Assembly (NCBI RefSeq): GCF_009829325.1
Contig: NZ_VUOS01000006.1
Span: 338,754 to 402,753, forward strand
Source of the DNA: Nocardia sp. CY41
GTDB lineage: Bacteria > Actinomycetota > Actinomycetes > Mycobacteriales > Mycobacteriaceae
Direction: 5' to 3'
Length of the DNA stretch: 64,000 nucleotides
Part shown: piece after piece, positions 47,657-56,223 of the stretch
Numbering within the stretch: position 1 is the first letter of the stretch
Layout of the letters: each line of letters begins with the position of its first letter
Made by a program: the position numbers and the translations under genes
The notes under the pieces: model-generated
The model's database searches: none
What the model was told of the DNA's origin: nothing
Seen by the model: only the letters and a program-made list of their open reading frames with translations

Positions 47657-48324
47657 GTGAAAGCCTCTTTCAGGGTGGTCAGGTGGGCGCGGCTGTATTC
47701 CGCCGCGGCGGCGGGGGCGCGGGCGGCGATCGCCTCGGCCAGCCGCTGGTGCGCGGCGTGATCGGCGGACTCCGACGGCACCGGCCGGATCTTCAGCATG
47801 TCGATCATGGCCAGGCGCAGCCGGGGCAGGAAGGTGTCGAACAGCTGGGTCAGCACGTCGTTGTGGGCGGCCACGATGACCGCCCGGTGGAACGCCATAT
47901 CGGCGTCGACGTGCTCGGCCACCGGTTCGCCATGGGCCTCCCGGGCGGCCAGGGTCCGGCGGATCGCACGCAGGTCGGCGGCGGTGCGCCGCTGCGCGGC
48001 CAGGGCGGCGGCCTCGGCCTCGATCGCGATGCGCGCTTCGATCACCGAAGCGATGGTGGCGCGGCGCAGCACCGCGTCCCACTCCTCGGTCACCTCCAGC
48101 GCCGTCACGAAGACGCCCGCGCCTTGGCGGCTGTCGAGCACGCCTTTCCCGGCGAGCTCGCGGATGGCTTCCCGTAGCGTCGAGCGGCCGACGCCGAGCT
48201 GCGCGGCCAGCGTGGTCTCACCGGGCAGGCGATGACCCAGCGGCCATTCGCCTGCCTGAATGCGGGCGAGCAGTACTTCGGCCGCCTGCGCGGCCAGAGG
48301 ATGGCGCCGTACCTGGGAGATCAT
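47653..48324 (-). CDS. GntR/FadR-type (FCD) transcriptional regulator
   Basis: 223 aa. The GntR winged helix reads AAEVLLARIQAGEWPLGHRLPGETTLAAQLGVGRSTLREAIRELAGKGVLDSRQGAGVFV, followed by the all-helical FCD domain with metal-type His/Asp positions (DADMAFHRAVIVAAHNDVL, DHAAHQRLAEAI). Translationally coupled to the downstream ABC ATPase. Divergent from the leuA leader with 47 nt to the leader ATG, so it shares the promoter region with leuA and could respond to a branched-chain acid. Confidence 0.87.
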   Translation of the reverse strand: MISQVRRHPLAAQAAEVLLARIQAGEWPLGHRLPGETTLAAQLGVGRSTLREAIRELAGKGVLDSRQGAGVFVTALEVTEEWDAVLRRATIASVIEARIAIEAEAAALAAQRRTAADLRAIRRTLAAREAHGEPVAEHVDADMAFHRAVIVAAHNDVLTQLFDTFLPRLRLAMIDMLKIRPVPSESADHAAHQRLAEAIAARAPAAAAEYSRAHLTTLKEAFT

Positions 48325-48371
48325 CCGATACCTCTCTACTTGTCTGAGGAGTGGTGTACAGTCTAGCCATC

Positions 48372-48413
48372 ATGCGCACCATGCTTCTGCTCAGCCGCCA
48401 CGGCGGGGCCTGA
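48372..48413 (+). CDS. Leader peptide of the leuA attenuator
   Basis: A 13-codon frame, MRTMLLLSRHGGA, with three consecutive Leu codons (CTT CTG CTC) 81 nt upstream of leuA. Leu-rich leader peptides of this kind precede leuA in many actinobacteria and sense leucyl-tRNA through ribosome stalling. The hairpin arms that follow (48398-48434 and 48416-48453) begin inside its last codons, as required. TACAGT at 48357 is a possible -10 box, which would make the transcript start almost at the leader ATG. Confidence 0.75.
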   Translation: MRTMLLLSRHGGA

Positions 48414-48453
48414 ACGACCGGCCGCCCGCCGTGGGGCTTCGTCGTGGCCGGTC
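48398..48453 (+). promoter_or_regulatory. leuA transcription attenuator (competing hairpins)
   Basis: CCACGGCGGG (48398-48407) pairs perfectly with CCCGCCGTGG (48425-48434). GACCGGCC (48416-48423) pairs with GGCCGGTC (48446-48453). The two stems interleave, so they exclude each other, the layout of an antiterminator/terminator pair. Stalling on the three Leu codons just upstream would decide which forms. Confidence 0.65.
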
Positions 48454-48494
48454 ACCGTTCGTCGTGACGGCCGCAATGGCCAGGAAGCAGACCC

Positions 48495-50252
48495 ATGAGC
48501 ACCGCTTTTCCCAGCATCGACACTCCCGAGGGCGAGATACCGGACAAGGCTCCGGCGTGGAATCGCCAGCGGCGCTCCCAGATGCCTTCGTATCGTTACC
48601 GCGATGTCCACGCGCGCGTAGAAGTACCGCTCACGCAACGGAAGTGGCCCGAAGCCAGGATCACACAGGCGCCCCTGTGGGTGCCGGTCGACCTGCGCGA
48701 CGGCAACCAGGCGCTCGCCGAACCGATGGACCCGGCGCGCAAGAGCCGGTTCTTCGAGCTGCTGGTCGCTATGGGGTACAAGGAGATCGAGGTCGGTTAC
48801 CCGTCGGCCTCCCAGACCGACTTCGACTTCGTCCGGCTCCTCGCCGAGGACGACATCGCACCCGAGGACGTGACGATCGCCGTCTTCACCCCCGCACGGC
48901 GGGATCTCATCGAGCGCACCGTCGCCTCGATCCGCGGCATCCCCAACGACGTCGTGATCCACATGTACACCGCGACCGCGCCCGCATGGCGTGACATCGT
49001 GCTCGGCAAGGATCCCGCGGCGCTGCGCGAGCTGATCCTCGACGGCGGCCGCGCCGTGCTCGACTGCGCCGCGGACCTGCCGAACGTGCGGTTCGAGTTC
49101 TCGCCCGAGGTGTTCAACCTGACCGAGCCCGACTACGTGCTCGATATCTGCGACCGGATGACGACCTTGTGGGACGCCACCGCGCAGCGGCCGGTCATCC
49201 TGAACCTGCCCGCCACCGTCGAGGTCGCCACCCCGAACGTCTACGCCGACCAGATCGAGTACATGCACCGCAATCTCGCCCGGCGCGACAGCGTCATCCT
49301 GTCGGTGCACCCGCACAACGATCGCGGCACCGGCATCGCGTGCGCCGAACTGGCGGTGCTCGCGGGCGCACAACGCGTGGAGGGCTGCGTGTTCGGCAAC
49401 GGCGAGCGCACCGGCAACGTCGACATCGCCACGCTGGCCTTGAACCTGCACGCGCAGGGCGTGGACCCGATGATCGACTTCTCCGACATCGACGAGATCC
49501 GGCGCACCGTCGAACACTGCACGAGCATGCCGATCCACGAACGGCACCCGTACGTCGGCGACCTGGTGCACACCGCGTTCTCCGGAACCCATCAAGACGC
49601 GATCAAGAAGGGCATGGCCGAGCACCGGGCTCGGGCCGCCGCGACGGGCACGGCGGAGCGCGCACTGGACTGGCACGTGCCGTATCTGCCCATCGATCCC
49701 GCCGACCTCGGCCGCAGCTACGAGGCGGTGATCCGGGTGAATTCCCAGTCCGGGAAGGGCGGCATCGCCTATCTGCTGCACACCGAATACGGCATGGACC
49801 TGCCGCGGCGCCTGCAGATCGATTTCGCCGGGCACGTGCAGGCGATCGCCGACGACACGGGAGTCGAGATCACCGCCGCCGAGCTGCGCGACCTTTTCGA
49901 GGCGGTGTATTTCGAGGACCCCTCGGGGTTGGCCTTGAAAGACTGGCGCACCAGCGGCGACGAGGCGAGCACCGAGCTCACGTTGATCATCGACGGCGTC
50001 ACCCGCCGCACGCGGCGCACGGGCAGCCCGCTCGAAGTGCTGACCGGGGCGCTGGCCGAGGCCGGATATCCGATCGAGGTGCTGGGACTGACCCCGCAGT
50101 CGATCGGGCGGGACGACGACAGATCCGAGATCGCCTACCTGGAGTACCGCAGCGGCGGACGCACCGGCTGGTCCTGCGGCCGAGCGGATTCCGCCGTGGC
50201 GGCAGCACTGGCTGCGGTCGTGCGCGCCGCCGCACGTTCGGCACGCCGATGA
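48495..50252 (+). CDS. leuA: 2-isopropylmalate synthase LeuA
   Basis: 585 aa first committed enzyme of leucine synthesis (acetyl-CoA + 2-ketoisovalerate). The HMGL-like TIM barrel has [20 protein letters not shown] (RDGxQ), [67 protein letters not shown] (HxHND metal site), and a C-terminal regulatory domain for leucine feedback ([36 protein letters not shown]). Length is close to mycobacterial LeuA without the long repeat insertions. ATG 48495 follows AGGAAG. Expression is probably set by the upstream leader peptide and hairpins. Confidence 0.96.
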   Translation: MSTAFPSIDTPEGEIPDKAPAWNRQRRSQMPSYRYRDVHARVEVPLTQRKWPEARITQAPLWVPVDLRDGNQALAEPMDPARKSRFFELLVAMGYKEIEVGYPSASQTDFDFVRLLAEDDIAPEDVTIAVFTPARRDLIERTVASIRGIPNDVVIHMYTATAPAWRDIVLGKDPAALRELILDGGRAVLDCAADLPNVRFEFSPEVFNLTEPDYVLDICDRMTTLWDATAQRPVILNLPATVEVATPNVYADQIEYMHRNLARRDSVILSVHPHNDRGTGIACAELAVLAGAQRVEGCVFGNGERTGNVDIATLALNLHAQGVDPMIDFSDIDEIRRTVEHCTSMPIHERHPYVGDLVHTAFSGTHQDAIKKGMAEHRARAAATGTAERALDWHVPYLPIDPADLGRSYEAVIRVNSQSGKGGIAYLLHTEYGMDLPRRLQIDFAGHVQAIADDTGVEITAAELRDLFEAVYFEDPSGLALKDWRTSGDEASTELTLIIDGVTRRTRRTGSPLEVLTGALAEAGYPIEVLGLTPQSIGRDDDRSEIAYLEYRSGGRTGWSCGRADSAVAAALAAVVRAAARSARR

Positions 50253-50279
50253 ACGTCTGACGCGGCCGGGAATCAATGA

Positions 50280-50582
50280 GGCTTTACCAGCTTCGGACCG
50301 GTCACCGCGGTCGATGAGTTCGCTCAGCGCGCGTGGGGCGACGCATACGACCCGGCGCGCGTCCCGGTCGAATGCCGTCTCGCCGTCTATGTGATCGATG
50401 AGGAGCTGGACGAACTGGTACCGGCGGTGGTAGCCGATCTCGGCATCGATGCGGACGGACACTCGACAGTCGTCGGCCGGAACGTCACCGTCGGTCTGCG
50501 GGCCATCTCGTCGGAATCGCCGGAGACCAGCTTCTACCAGCATCTCGTCGACCAGTATCGGGATCAGCCCACCGCGGATTGA
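50280..50582 (+). pseudogene. 5'-truncated or start-less hypothetical gene
   Basis: An open frame with coding character (SFGPVTAVDEFAQRAWGDAY, then LAVYVIDEELDELVPAVVADLGIDADGHSTVVGRNVTVGLRAISSESPETSFYQHLVDQYRD) runs from a stop at 50277 to TGA 50580. No ATG, GTG or TTG occurs before GTG 50391. Either a 63-codon gene starts at 50391 or, more likely, the front of a longer gene was lost next to leuA. Family not recognised. Confidence 0.5.
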
Positions 50583-50806
50583 CGCCCCCCGAAGCGGTCG
50601 GTCCGGCGGCGCGGATCGGGACGACAGATGCTGTCGAGGCGCCGGCGGGTCCGGTGCCTCGACCGCATCAGGTGGAGGAATCCCGGCAGGAACAGCCGCG
50701 CTCAATTACCCGGTCTGCGCCGTAAAGCTCTGTTCCGAACCGGCATCGGCGGCTCCAAGGAGGAATTCGGTCGACGTCGGGTAGTCGGATTCTCCCCGGC
50801 GAGTGA
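50583..50806. other. Intergenic stretch, nothing recognised
   Basis: About 220 bases between the start-less frame and the SnoaL-like gene. No motif, hairpin or promoter pair could be named with confidence. Confidence 0.35.
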
Positions 50807-51190
50807 TCAGAACATGCCGTGCGGGATCTGCGCGGGTTCGGGCACCGGTTGCATGACGTCCCAGTGCTCCACGATCTTCCCGTCGACCATGCGCCAGATG
50901 TCGACCACCGCCTGATCAGGCTCTGTGTCGTCCGGCATGACCATGCGGTAATGCATGACCACGTACTCGTCGTCGGCGACCACCCGCGCGAGCTCCAGTT
51001 TCGCTCCGGCCACGGGCGCCTGTGCGATGAACTCGATGAACGCGTCCTTGCCCGACGGGTTTCCGGGGCTGTGCTCGAGGAAGTCGTCGTGCAGCAGCGT
51101 GTGCAGAACATCGATGTTTCCGGCCGCGAATTCCCGGAAACCCCGCAGGGCCAGTTCTTTGTTGCGAAATGCCGTGTTGTCGTCAGTCAT
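50807..51190 (-). CDS. SnoaL-like (NTF2-fold) protein
   Basis: 127 aa: NKELALRGFREFAAGNIDVLHTLLHDDFLEHSPGNPSGKDAFIEFIAQAPVAGAKLELARVVADDEYVVMHYRMVMPDDTEPDQAVVDIWRMVDGKIVEHWDVMQPVPE. This is the SnoaL/ester-cyclase pattern with the closing GKIVEHWDVxQ. Predicted small-molecule-binding enzyme or scavenger of unknown substrate. ATG 51190 begins the domain. Divergent from the MmyB-type regulator 88 nt away, its likely controller. Confidence 0.85.
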   Translation of the reverse strand: MTDDNTAFRNKELALRGFREFAAGNIDVLHTLLHDDFLEHSPGNPSGKDAFIEFIAQAPVAGAKLELARVVADDEYVVMHYRMVMPDDTEPDQAVVDIWRMVDGKIVEHWDVMQPVPEPAQIPHGMF

Positions 51191-51278
51191 GCCGCCGAGG
51201 GTGGCATCGGACGATTTCGGGTGTCGATTACATGCCAGGTAATGGCGGGCGTGACCGTCCCGTCGTGATACTGGGCCG

Positions 51279-52061
51279 ATGAACGGTGACCGACCGGTCG
51301 GCGAGCTGCTGCGAGAGTGGCGGCACCGGCGCAAACTGAGTCAGCTGGATCTGGCCATCCGGGCGGACGTCTCCGCCCGGCACGTCAGTTTCGTCGAGAC
51401 CGGCCGCACCATGCCCAGCCGCTCCATGGTGCTGCATCTGGCCGACCAGCTGGACATTCCGCTCCGTGAACGCAACCGCGTGCTGATCGCCGGGGGCCAC
51501 GCGCCCGAGTACCGGCGCCGCGACTGGACCGATCCCGCCCTGCGGCGCGCCCGCGAGGCCGTGCAGCGAGTCCTGCATCTGCACGAACCGTATCCCGCGC
51601 TGGCGGTCGACCAGCGCTGGAATCTCGTGCAGGCCAACGACTGCGTCGGCGTGTTCTTCGACGGCGTGGATCCGGCACTGCTCGAACCGCCGATCAACAT
51701 GATGCGGCTCGGACTGCACCCCGGCGGCTTCGCGCCGCGGCTGCGTAACCTCGAGCAGGTCCGGGCTTTCCTGCTGCCCCGGCTGGCACGACAGGTGATG
51801 GCGACCGGGGATCCGCAGTTGGCGGCGCTGCACGAGGAACTGCGCTCCTATGGCGCCTCGAGCGGTGCGGACAGTGATCCGGTGGACATCACGTTGCCGA
51901 TCCGGCTGCGCCACCGGGACGCGGACCTGACGTTCTTCAGCACGATCACCACGTTCGGCGCGGCCTTCGACCTCACGCTCGACGACATCGCCGTCGAGGC
52001 GTACTTTCCTGCCGACGACGAAACGGCTGCCTACCTGCGCAGTTCAGCGCTGAACCGGTGA
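51279..52061 (+). CDS. XRE-family regulator with MmyB-type ligand domain
   Basis: 260 aa. The HTH reads LREWRHRRKLSQLDLAIRADVSARHVSFVETGRTMPSRSMVLHLADQLDIPLRERNRVLIAGGHAPEYR, and the MmyB-like C-terminal part contains PYPALAVDQRWNLVQANDCVGVFFDGVDPALLEPPINMMRLGLHPGGFAPRLRNLEQVRAFLLPRLARQV, a PAS-like fatty-acid-binding fold. In actinobacteria such regulators sit divergently beside small enzymes such as the SnoaL-like gene here, and usually control them. ATG 51279. Confidence 0.9.
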   Translation: MNGDRPVGELLREWRHRRKLSQLDLAIRADVSARHVSFVETGRTMPSRSMVLHLADQLDIPLRERNRVLIAGGHAPEYRRRDWTDPALRRAREAVQRVLHLHEPYPALAVDQRWNLVQANDCVGVFFDGVDPALLEPPINMMRLGLHPGGFAPRLRNLEQVRAFLLPRLARQVMATGDPQLAALHEELRSYGASSGADSDPVDITLPIRLRHRDADLTFFSTITTFGAAFDLTLDDIAVEAYFPADDETAAYLRSSALNR

Positions 52062-52079
52062 GTGCGCGCCTGCCCCGGC

Positions 52080-52709
52080 TCATTCCGGCACGGTGAACCG
52101 CTCGGCGGGTTCGCCCGTCAGGTGTCCTGGCGGCAGCTTACGCCCGCACAGGACCAGCAGCAGGTCCTGCGCGCTCCCCGAGAGCACCGCGCCGGAGCCG
52201 TAGCGGAAGTCCAGGTCGTCGGCGCGCAATTCGACACCGCCGAGTTTGGCGCCGAACAGTTTGACGGTCCTGGGTTGGATCGTGTCCAGCACCAAGCGCA
52301 TCCGATCCTCGGGCACCCGGCGATCGAGCCCGAGCGCCACGGTGATGTCCAGCCCGTGGATGACGTCGTGGCTCAACGCGTGGGCCAGTCCGCCGCCCGG
52401 TGGCCGCCACGGGTGATCGACATTGTCCCACAGCGATTTCAGCAGATCCGAGGTGCTGAGCGTGGCGGCGTCCATCCGGGCGGTGCGGTCGGCCATGCGG
52501 TTGAAATTCCCGAACGCCGCGAGCATCCCCAGCGTGAAGCGTGCACTCGACAGGCGATACGGCATGGTGATGTGCGCGACCACTTCGCGCACCCGCCAGC
52601 CCGCGCACAGCGTCGGCGCGTCCCAGCCCGCGGCATCCAGCCCGGCCAAGAGTTCGGCGAGCTCCGTCCGTTCCGCCGTCACCGCCCTTCGCACCTGAGT
52701 ATCGATCAT
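52080..52709 (-). CDS. Maleylpyruvate isomerase/DinB-family protein
   Basis: 209 aa: AVTAERTELAELLAGLDAAGWDAPTLCAGWRVREVVAHITMPYR (DinB/MDMPI N-terminal helix bundle with metal-type His in VVAHI), a helical centre with LAHALSHDVIHGLDITVALGLD, and C-terminal FGAKLGGVELRADDLDFRYGSGAVLSGSAQDLLLVLCGRKLP. The family includes mycothiol-dependent maleylpyruvate isomerases; most members have unknown thiol-linked roles. ATG 52709. Convergent with the MmyB-type gene. Confidence 0.85.
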   Translation of the reverse strand: MIDTQVRRAVTAERTELAELLAGLDAAGWDAPTLCAGWRVREVVAHITMPYRLSSARFTLGMLAAFGNFNRMADRTARMDAATLSTSDLLKSLWDNVDHPWRPPGGGLAHALSHDVIHGLDITVALGLDRRVPEDRMRLVLDTIQPRTVKLFGAKLGGVELRADDLDFRYGSGAVLSGSAQDLLLVLCGRKLPPGHLTGEPAERFTVPE

Positions 52710-52862
52710 TCGTCCACCTCTCTTCGACGAGGTGATCCAACCCCGCACGCCGTCGAGGCGCCACCCGGCGACGAAATTCAGCGACTCGGGAAGTGGCGAA
52801 GGAGGTGCCCGCGAATTCCGGCCCGTACGCGCTGGGCGCACGGCCGGGAACGAAGACCGTGG

Positions 52863-54269
52863 TCAGCCGTACAGTGCCTGGCGTGCGCTCCGGTATCGGG
52901 CACGGATCTCTCGTCCGAGCGTGGCATCGGTCGGGGCCGGAATCTCCGCGACCGAGCGCCCCGGCCAGGACGGTGGCCGGGATGTGCCCGCCTGGGCCCA
53001 GGCCGCTTGGCGGGCGGCGCCGAGCGCGACGTACTCGTCGGGTTCCGGAATCGTCACCGTGACGCCGAACACCTGCGCGGCGGTCTCCGCGACCAACGGT
53101 GAGCGCGCGGCTCCGCCGATGAGCAGCACGCGCCGCGGCGTCACGCCACTGCCGGTGAGGTGGTCGAGCGCGTCGGCGAGATGGCACAGCAGACCCTCGA
53201 AGGCGGCGCGGGCCACCGTGCCCGGGCGCATCGCCTCCGGCCGCAACCCGTGCAAGCTGCCCGCGGCGCGCGGCAGGTTGGGGGTGCGTTCACCGGCGAG
53301 ATAGGGCAGCAGGACCACGCCGTCCGCGCCCGGCGGCTCCTGCGCGGCCAGCGATTCGAGCGTGGGCAGGTCCACACCGAGCAGATCGGCGGCCGAAGTC
53401 AGCACGCGGGCGGCGTTCAGCGTGCAGACCAGTGGCAGGAACGCGCCGGTGGCGTCCGCGAACCCGGCGACCGCGCCGGTCGCGTCGGCGGCGGGCCGGT
53501 CGGCACGAGCGAAAACCGTCCCGCTGGTGCCGAGGGAGACCACCACGTCGCCCTCCGTGATGCCCAAGCCCAGCGCGGCCCCGGCATTGTCCCCGGTTCC
53601 GGCGGCCACCAGTGCGCCCGACGGTGTGCGCCCGGCGGGCTGGGCCGGGCCGAGTACCTGGGGCAGGGCGGGACGACGTCCACGAAAGGCCAGGGCGAGC
53701 AGATCTTCGCGATAGCCGCCGCCGGCGGGCGACCAATACCCGGTGCCGGAGGCATCGCCCCGGTCGGTGGTCGGCTCGAGCATGCGGCCTGGTCCGCCGC
53801 CGCGTAGCCGCCAGGTCAGATAGTCGTGCGGCAACACGACGCGCGCGGTGCGGTCGGCGAGTTCCGGCTCGTGGTCGGCCAGCCAGCGCAGTTTGGTGAC
53901 GGTGAAGGCCGCCACCGGCACGCTGCCCACCGCATCGGCGCAGGCCTGCCGCCCGCCGAATTCCTCGATCAGGTCCTCCGCCGCGTCTGCGGAGCGAATA
54001 TCGTTCCACAACAGCGCATCCCGTACCGGCACGCCCGCGGCGTCCAACGCGACCAAGCCGTGCTGCTGCCCCGCGACGGCGATCGCGTCGACGTCGTCGA
54101 GTAATCCCGCACCGGCCACCCGCAGCGCGTCCCACCACGCGGCCGGGTCCACCTCGGTTCCCTCCGGGTGCGGGGCCCGCGCGCGCCCGAGAACCGCACC
54201 GCTGTCGGCGTCGCAGACAACCACCTTGCACGACTGGGTGGAACTGTCGATTCCCGCGACCGTCGTCAT
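52863..54269 (-). CDS. xylB: Xylulokinase-type FGGY carbohydrate kinase
   Basis: 468 aa FGGY kinase: TTVAGIDSSTQSCKVVVCDADSGAVLGRARAPHPEGTEVDPAAWWDAL (phosphate 1 motif, xylulokinase-style), VAGQQHGLVALD, LWNDIRSADAAEDL, GTGDNAGAALGLGITEGDVVVSLGTSGTVFA and the C-terminal RVLLIGGAARSPLVAETAAQVFG. It phosphorylates a ketopentose, most likely D-xylulose. It lies ahead of the sugar block at 55-60 kb in the same direction, but the rightward gene at 54499 separates them. No xylose isomerase gene is next to it. Confidence 0.88.
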   Translation of the reverse strand: MTTVAGIDSSTQSCKVVVCDADSGAVLGRARAPHPEGTEVDPAAWWDALRVAGAGLLDDVDAIAVAGQQHGLVALDAAGVPVRDALLWNDIRSADAAEDLIEEFGGRQACADAVGSVPVAAFTVTKLRWLADHEPELADRTARVVLPHDYLTWRLRGGGPGRMLEPTTDRGDASGTGYWSPAGGGYREDLLALAFRGRRPALPQVLGPAQPAGRTPSGALVAAGTGDNAGAALGLGITEGDVVVSLGTSGTVFARADRPAADATGAVAGFADATGAFLPLVCTLNAARVLTSAADLLGVDLPTLESLAAQEPPGADGVVLLPYLAGERTPNLPRAAGSLHGLRPEAMRPGTVARAAFEGLLCHLADALDHLTGSGVTPRRVLLIGGAARSPLVAETAAQVFGVTVTIPEPDEYVALGAARQAAWAQAGTSRPPSWPGRSVAEIPAPTDATLGREIRARYRSARQALYG

Positions 54270-54498
54270 CCCGCCCACCCCCGGCGAATTCGGCCGATAT
54301 CGCCGCCACGGCAGCCGCGGCGCGGCGGACGCGGGCCGAGGAAGGCGGCCTCGCACGAAGCCGGCCGCTTGCCGAAAACGAACCCACCGCGGGATCCGGC
54401 GAACCTTCCGAGCACACCCATACGAACACCTTGCACCCCGACGGCCCCGCACCGGCGCATATCGCGTACGCGTCCACCGCATGGTGCAGACTGGCGCG

Positions 54499-54990
54499 AT
54501 GAGCATCGACCCCACCGACGTGCGTATCCGCACGGGAGACGGGACGCAACTGCCGGAACTCACCGAGGACGCGCTCGGCGACCTGCTCGACGAACCGCCC
54601 GGACCCGGGCACGCCGTGCTCGAACTCGGCCGCGCCGACCTGCATGAGATCCGGGCCCGGTTGCTGCCCGACGGTGTCTACGAGCTCGAGCACCGAGCCG
54701 GTTCGGCGACGGAGACCTTCCAGATGTACACCTCCGACCCGGTGCTGGTGCGCGACGTGCTGTGGGCTTGGCTCTCCGAGGATCCGTGGTGGCGCGACTC
54801 GGTCGCGTGGTTCCCGGTCGACCCGGCGATCGCGGAACTGCGCGCCGTGCAGGACGAGCTCACCGGACTGCTGGACGGCCTCACCGCGATGGACGATCTC
54901 ACCGCGGGCATGGACGCAGCACTGGCGCGCGCCGACGAACTGCTGACATCGGACTTTCCGCCGGATACGGACGACCTCGATCAGGCCTGA
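54499..54990 (+). CDS. Hypothetical acidic protein
   Basis: 163 aa, very acidic, not recognised: MSIDPTDVRIRTGDGTQLPELTEDALGDLLDEPPGPGHAVLELGRADLHEIRARLLPDGVYELEHRAGSATETFQMYTSDPVLVRDVLWAWLSEDPWWRDSVAWFPVD, then a helical tail rich in A, L, D. It has features of immunity-type proteins (small, acidic, Trp-rich core), but there is no toxin gene nearby, so this is only a thought. ATG 54499; ATG 54481 is an in-frame alternative. Its 3' end overlaps the convergent GH172-like gene by 10 nt. Confidence 0.6.
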   Translation: MSIDPTDVRIRTGDGTQLPELTEDALGDLLDEPPGPGHAVLELGRADLHEIRARLLPDGVYELEHRAGSATETFQMYTSDPVLVRDVLWAWLSEDPWWRDSVAWFPVDPAIAELRAVQDELTGLLDGLTAMDDLTAGMDAALARADELLTSDFPPDTDDLDQA

Positions 54991-55991
54991 TACCACCAGG
55001 CTGTGGTCGCCAGCTCGGCGTCCGCCAGCGGGAGATAGGTCGCCGCGTCCTGCCATCCCAGGGCCTGCACGGTGACGCGCAGCTCCCGCTCGTAACAGAT
55101 GGGATCGCGCACATGCCAGCGGTACATGCCGAACCGCTGCTCCGGGCGATAGATCTCCTCCGGCGGCAGTACCTGGTGCAGCCCGAGATAGGGCGTGGAA
55201 TACGTCCGGTAGGTCCCGTCGAGGTCGAAATTCCAGGCGCCGCCGAAATAGTCCTCGGTACCCGTGCCGCAAATAGTGGGGTGGTCGGTGTCCCCGTCGA
55301 GAAAGAACTTCACTTCGCCCTCACCCCACCATCCCGGTGCGCACGGGCGGATGGCGAGGTAGGTGCCGACGTAACGGCCGGGCCCCGGCACCGTGTCGAG
55401 AATCGTGTGAACGGCTGGATTCCCCACGCCGGTCGTATGTGTCCATCGTGTGTGCAGATACCCCGCGTCGTCCGGCACGTCCTCTTCGGTGTAGGTCGCC
55501 TGGTAGTACACCGGGACTTCGCGGCCGCAACGATTCTCCAGCGTGATGCGCGCACGGTGCCGAAACGGCATGGGCCAATAACTGTTCAAGCCACCAGCGG
55601 GCGCGACGACCACCATCTCGGAACCGAGCAGGGCCGTCTCGCCCCAGCCGTTGCAGAAGAAGTCGCCGAGGGGCGCCTCGATCGCGGGCGCTGGTGCGTC
55701 GTCCCAGGCCATGCGCAGGGTCAGCCCGCGTAGGACGGAACGTTCGGTGGTCAGCCAGAAATGCCGGAACACTCCGGGGCCGGAAACATCGGCCAACGTG
55801 GCGGTCTCACCGTGCGCGAGCGCGATGGAGGGCGAGACCTTCCAGCCCGGGCCCAACAGGCGCGCCGCATGCGCTCCGGTGCCGTCGGTCGCCCGGGCGC
55901 CCGCGCCCGGCGCGCCCGTCGGATTCTCGGCGCTGACCGACCGGGTTCGCGTGCCGTCCAGCCGCCACAGCTCACCGCCCGGCGCGGTCAT
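54981..55991 (-). CDS. GH172/DUF2961-family glycoside hydrolase-like protein
   Basis: 336 aa: SVSAENPTGAPGAGARATDGTG, ARLLGPGWKVSPSIALAHGETATLADVSGPGVFRHFWLT, AIEAPLGDFFCNGWGE, NSYWPMPFRHRARITLENRCGREVPVYYQATYTEEDVPDDAGYLHTRW, EGEVKFFLDGDTDHPTICGTGTEDYFGGAWNF. This is the DUF2961 jelly-roll pattern, now family GH172, whose members include D-fructofuranosidases and exo-D-arabinofuranosidases. No signal peptide is seen, so it would act in the cytosol. ATG 55991. Last gene of the leftward sugar block. Confidence 0.8.
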   Translation of the reverse strand: MTAPGGELWRLDGTRTRSVSAENPTGAPGAGARATDGTGAHAARLLGPGWKVSPSIALAHGETATLADVSGPGVFRHFWLTTERSVLRGLTLRMAWDDAPAPAIEAPLGDFFCNGWGETALLGSEMVVVAPAGGLNSYWPMPFRHRARITLENRCGREVPVYYQATYTEEDVPDDAGYLHTRWTHTTGVGNPAVHTILDTVPGPGRYVGTYLAIRPCAPGWWGEGEVKFFLDGDTDHPTICGTGTEDYFGGAWNFDLDGTYRTYSTPYLGLHQVLPPEEIYRPEQRFGMYRWHVRDPICYERELRVTVQALGWQDAATYLPLADAELATTAWWYQA

Positions 55992-56167
55992 GATCCCGGC
56001 CACCCGTATCGGGGCGCGGTCGGCGCGAGCCCGGCTCGGCGCGCGTTCTTCGTCCCGCCCGCCGCGGCCAGTTGCGCACACCAGCCGGTCCACCACTCCA
56101 CGAGCACGATCGGATGGGAGGCGACGACGGAGCCGAAATCGTCCTGGGTCGGAGTGATCGTGGGCAT
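55988..56167 (-). pseudogene. Thioredoxin 5' remnant
   Basis: From ATG 56167 the frame reads MPTITPTQDDFGSVVASHPI VLVEWWTGWC, the start of a thioredoxin up to the first active-site Cys (normally WCGPC), then loses similarity (AQLAAAGGTKNARR) and ends at 55988. The second cysteine and the rest of the domain are missing. It lies between the kinase gene and the GH172-like gene, marking a past rearrangement. Confidence 0.6.
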
Positions 56168-56223
56168 GAAATCCTCGTATCGTTCTGCGAACCGACTCTG
56201 CATCGCCGCACGGACATCCGCGA

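Noticed and set aside
48363..50705. 780-codon open frame antisense to leuA
   Set aside because: It covers the unmistakable leuA gene on the other strand and shows no family motif.
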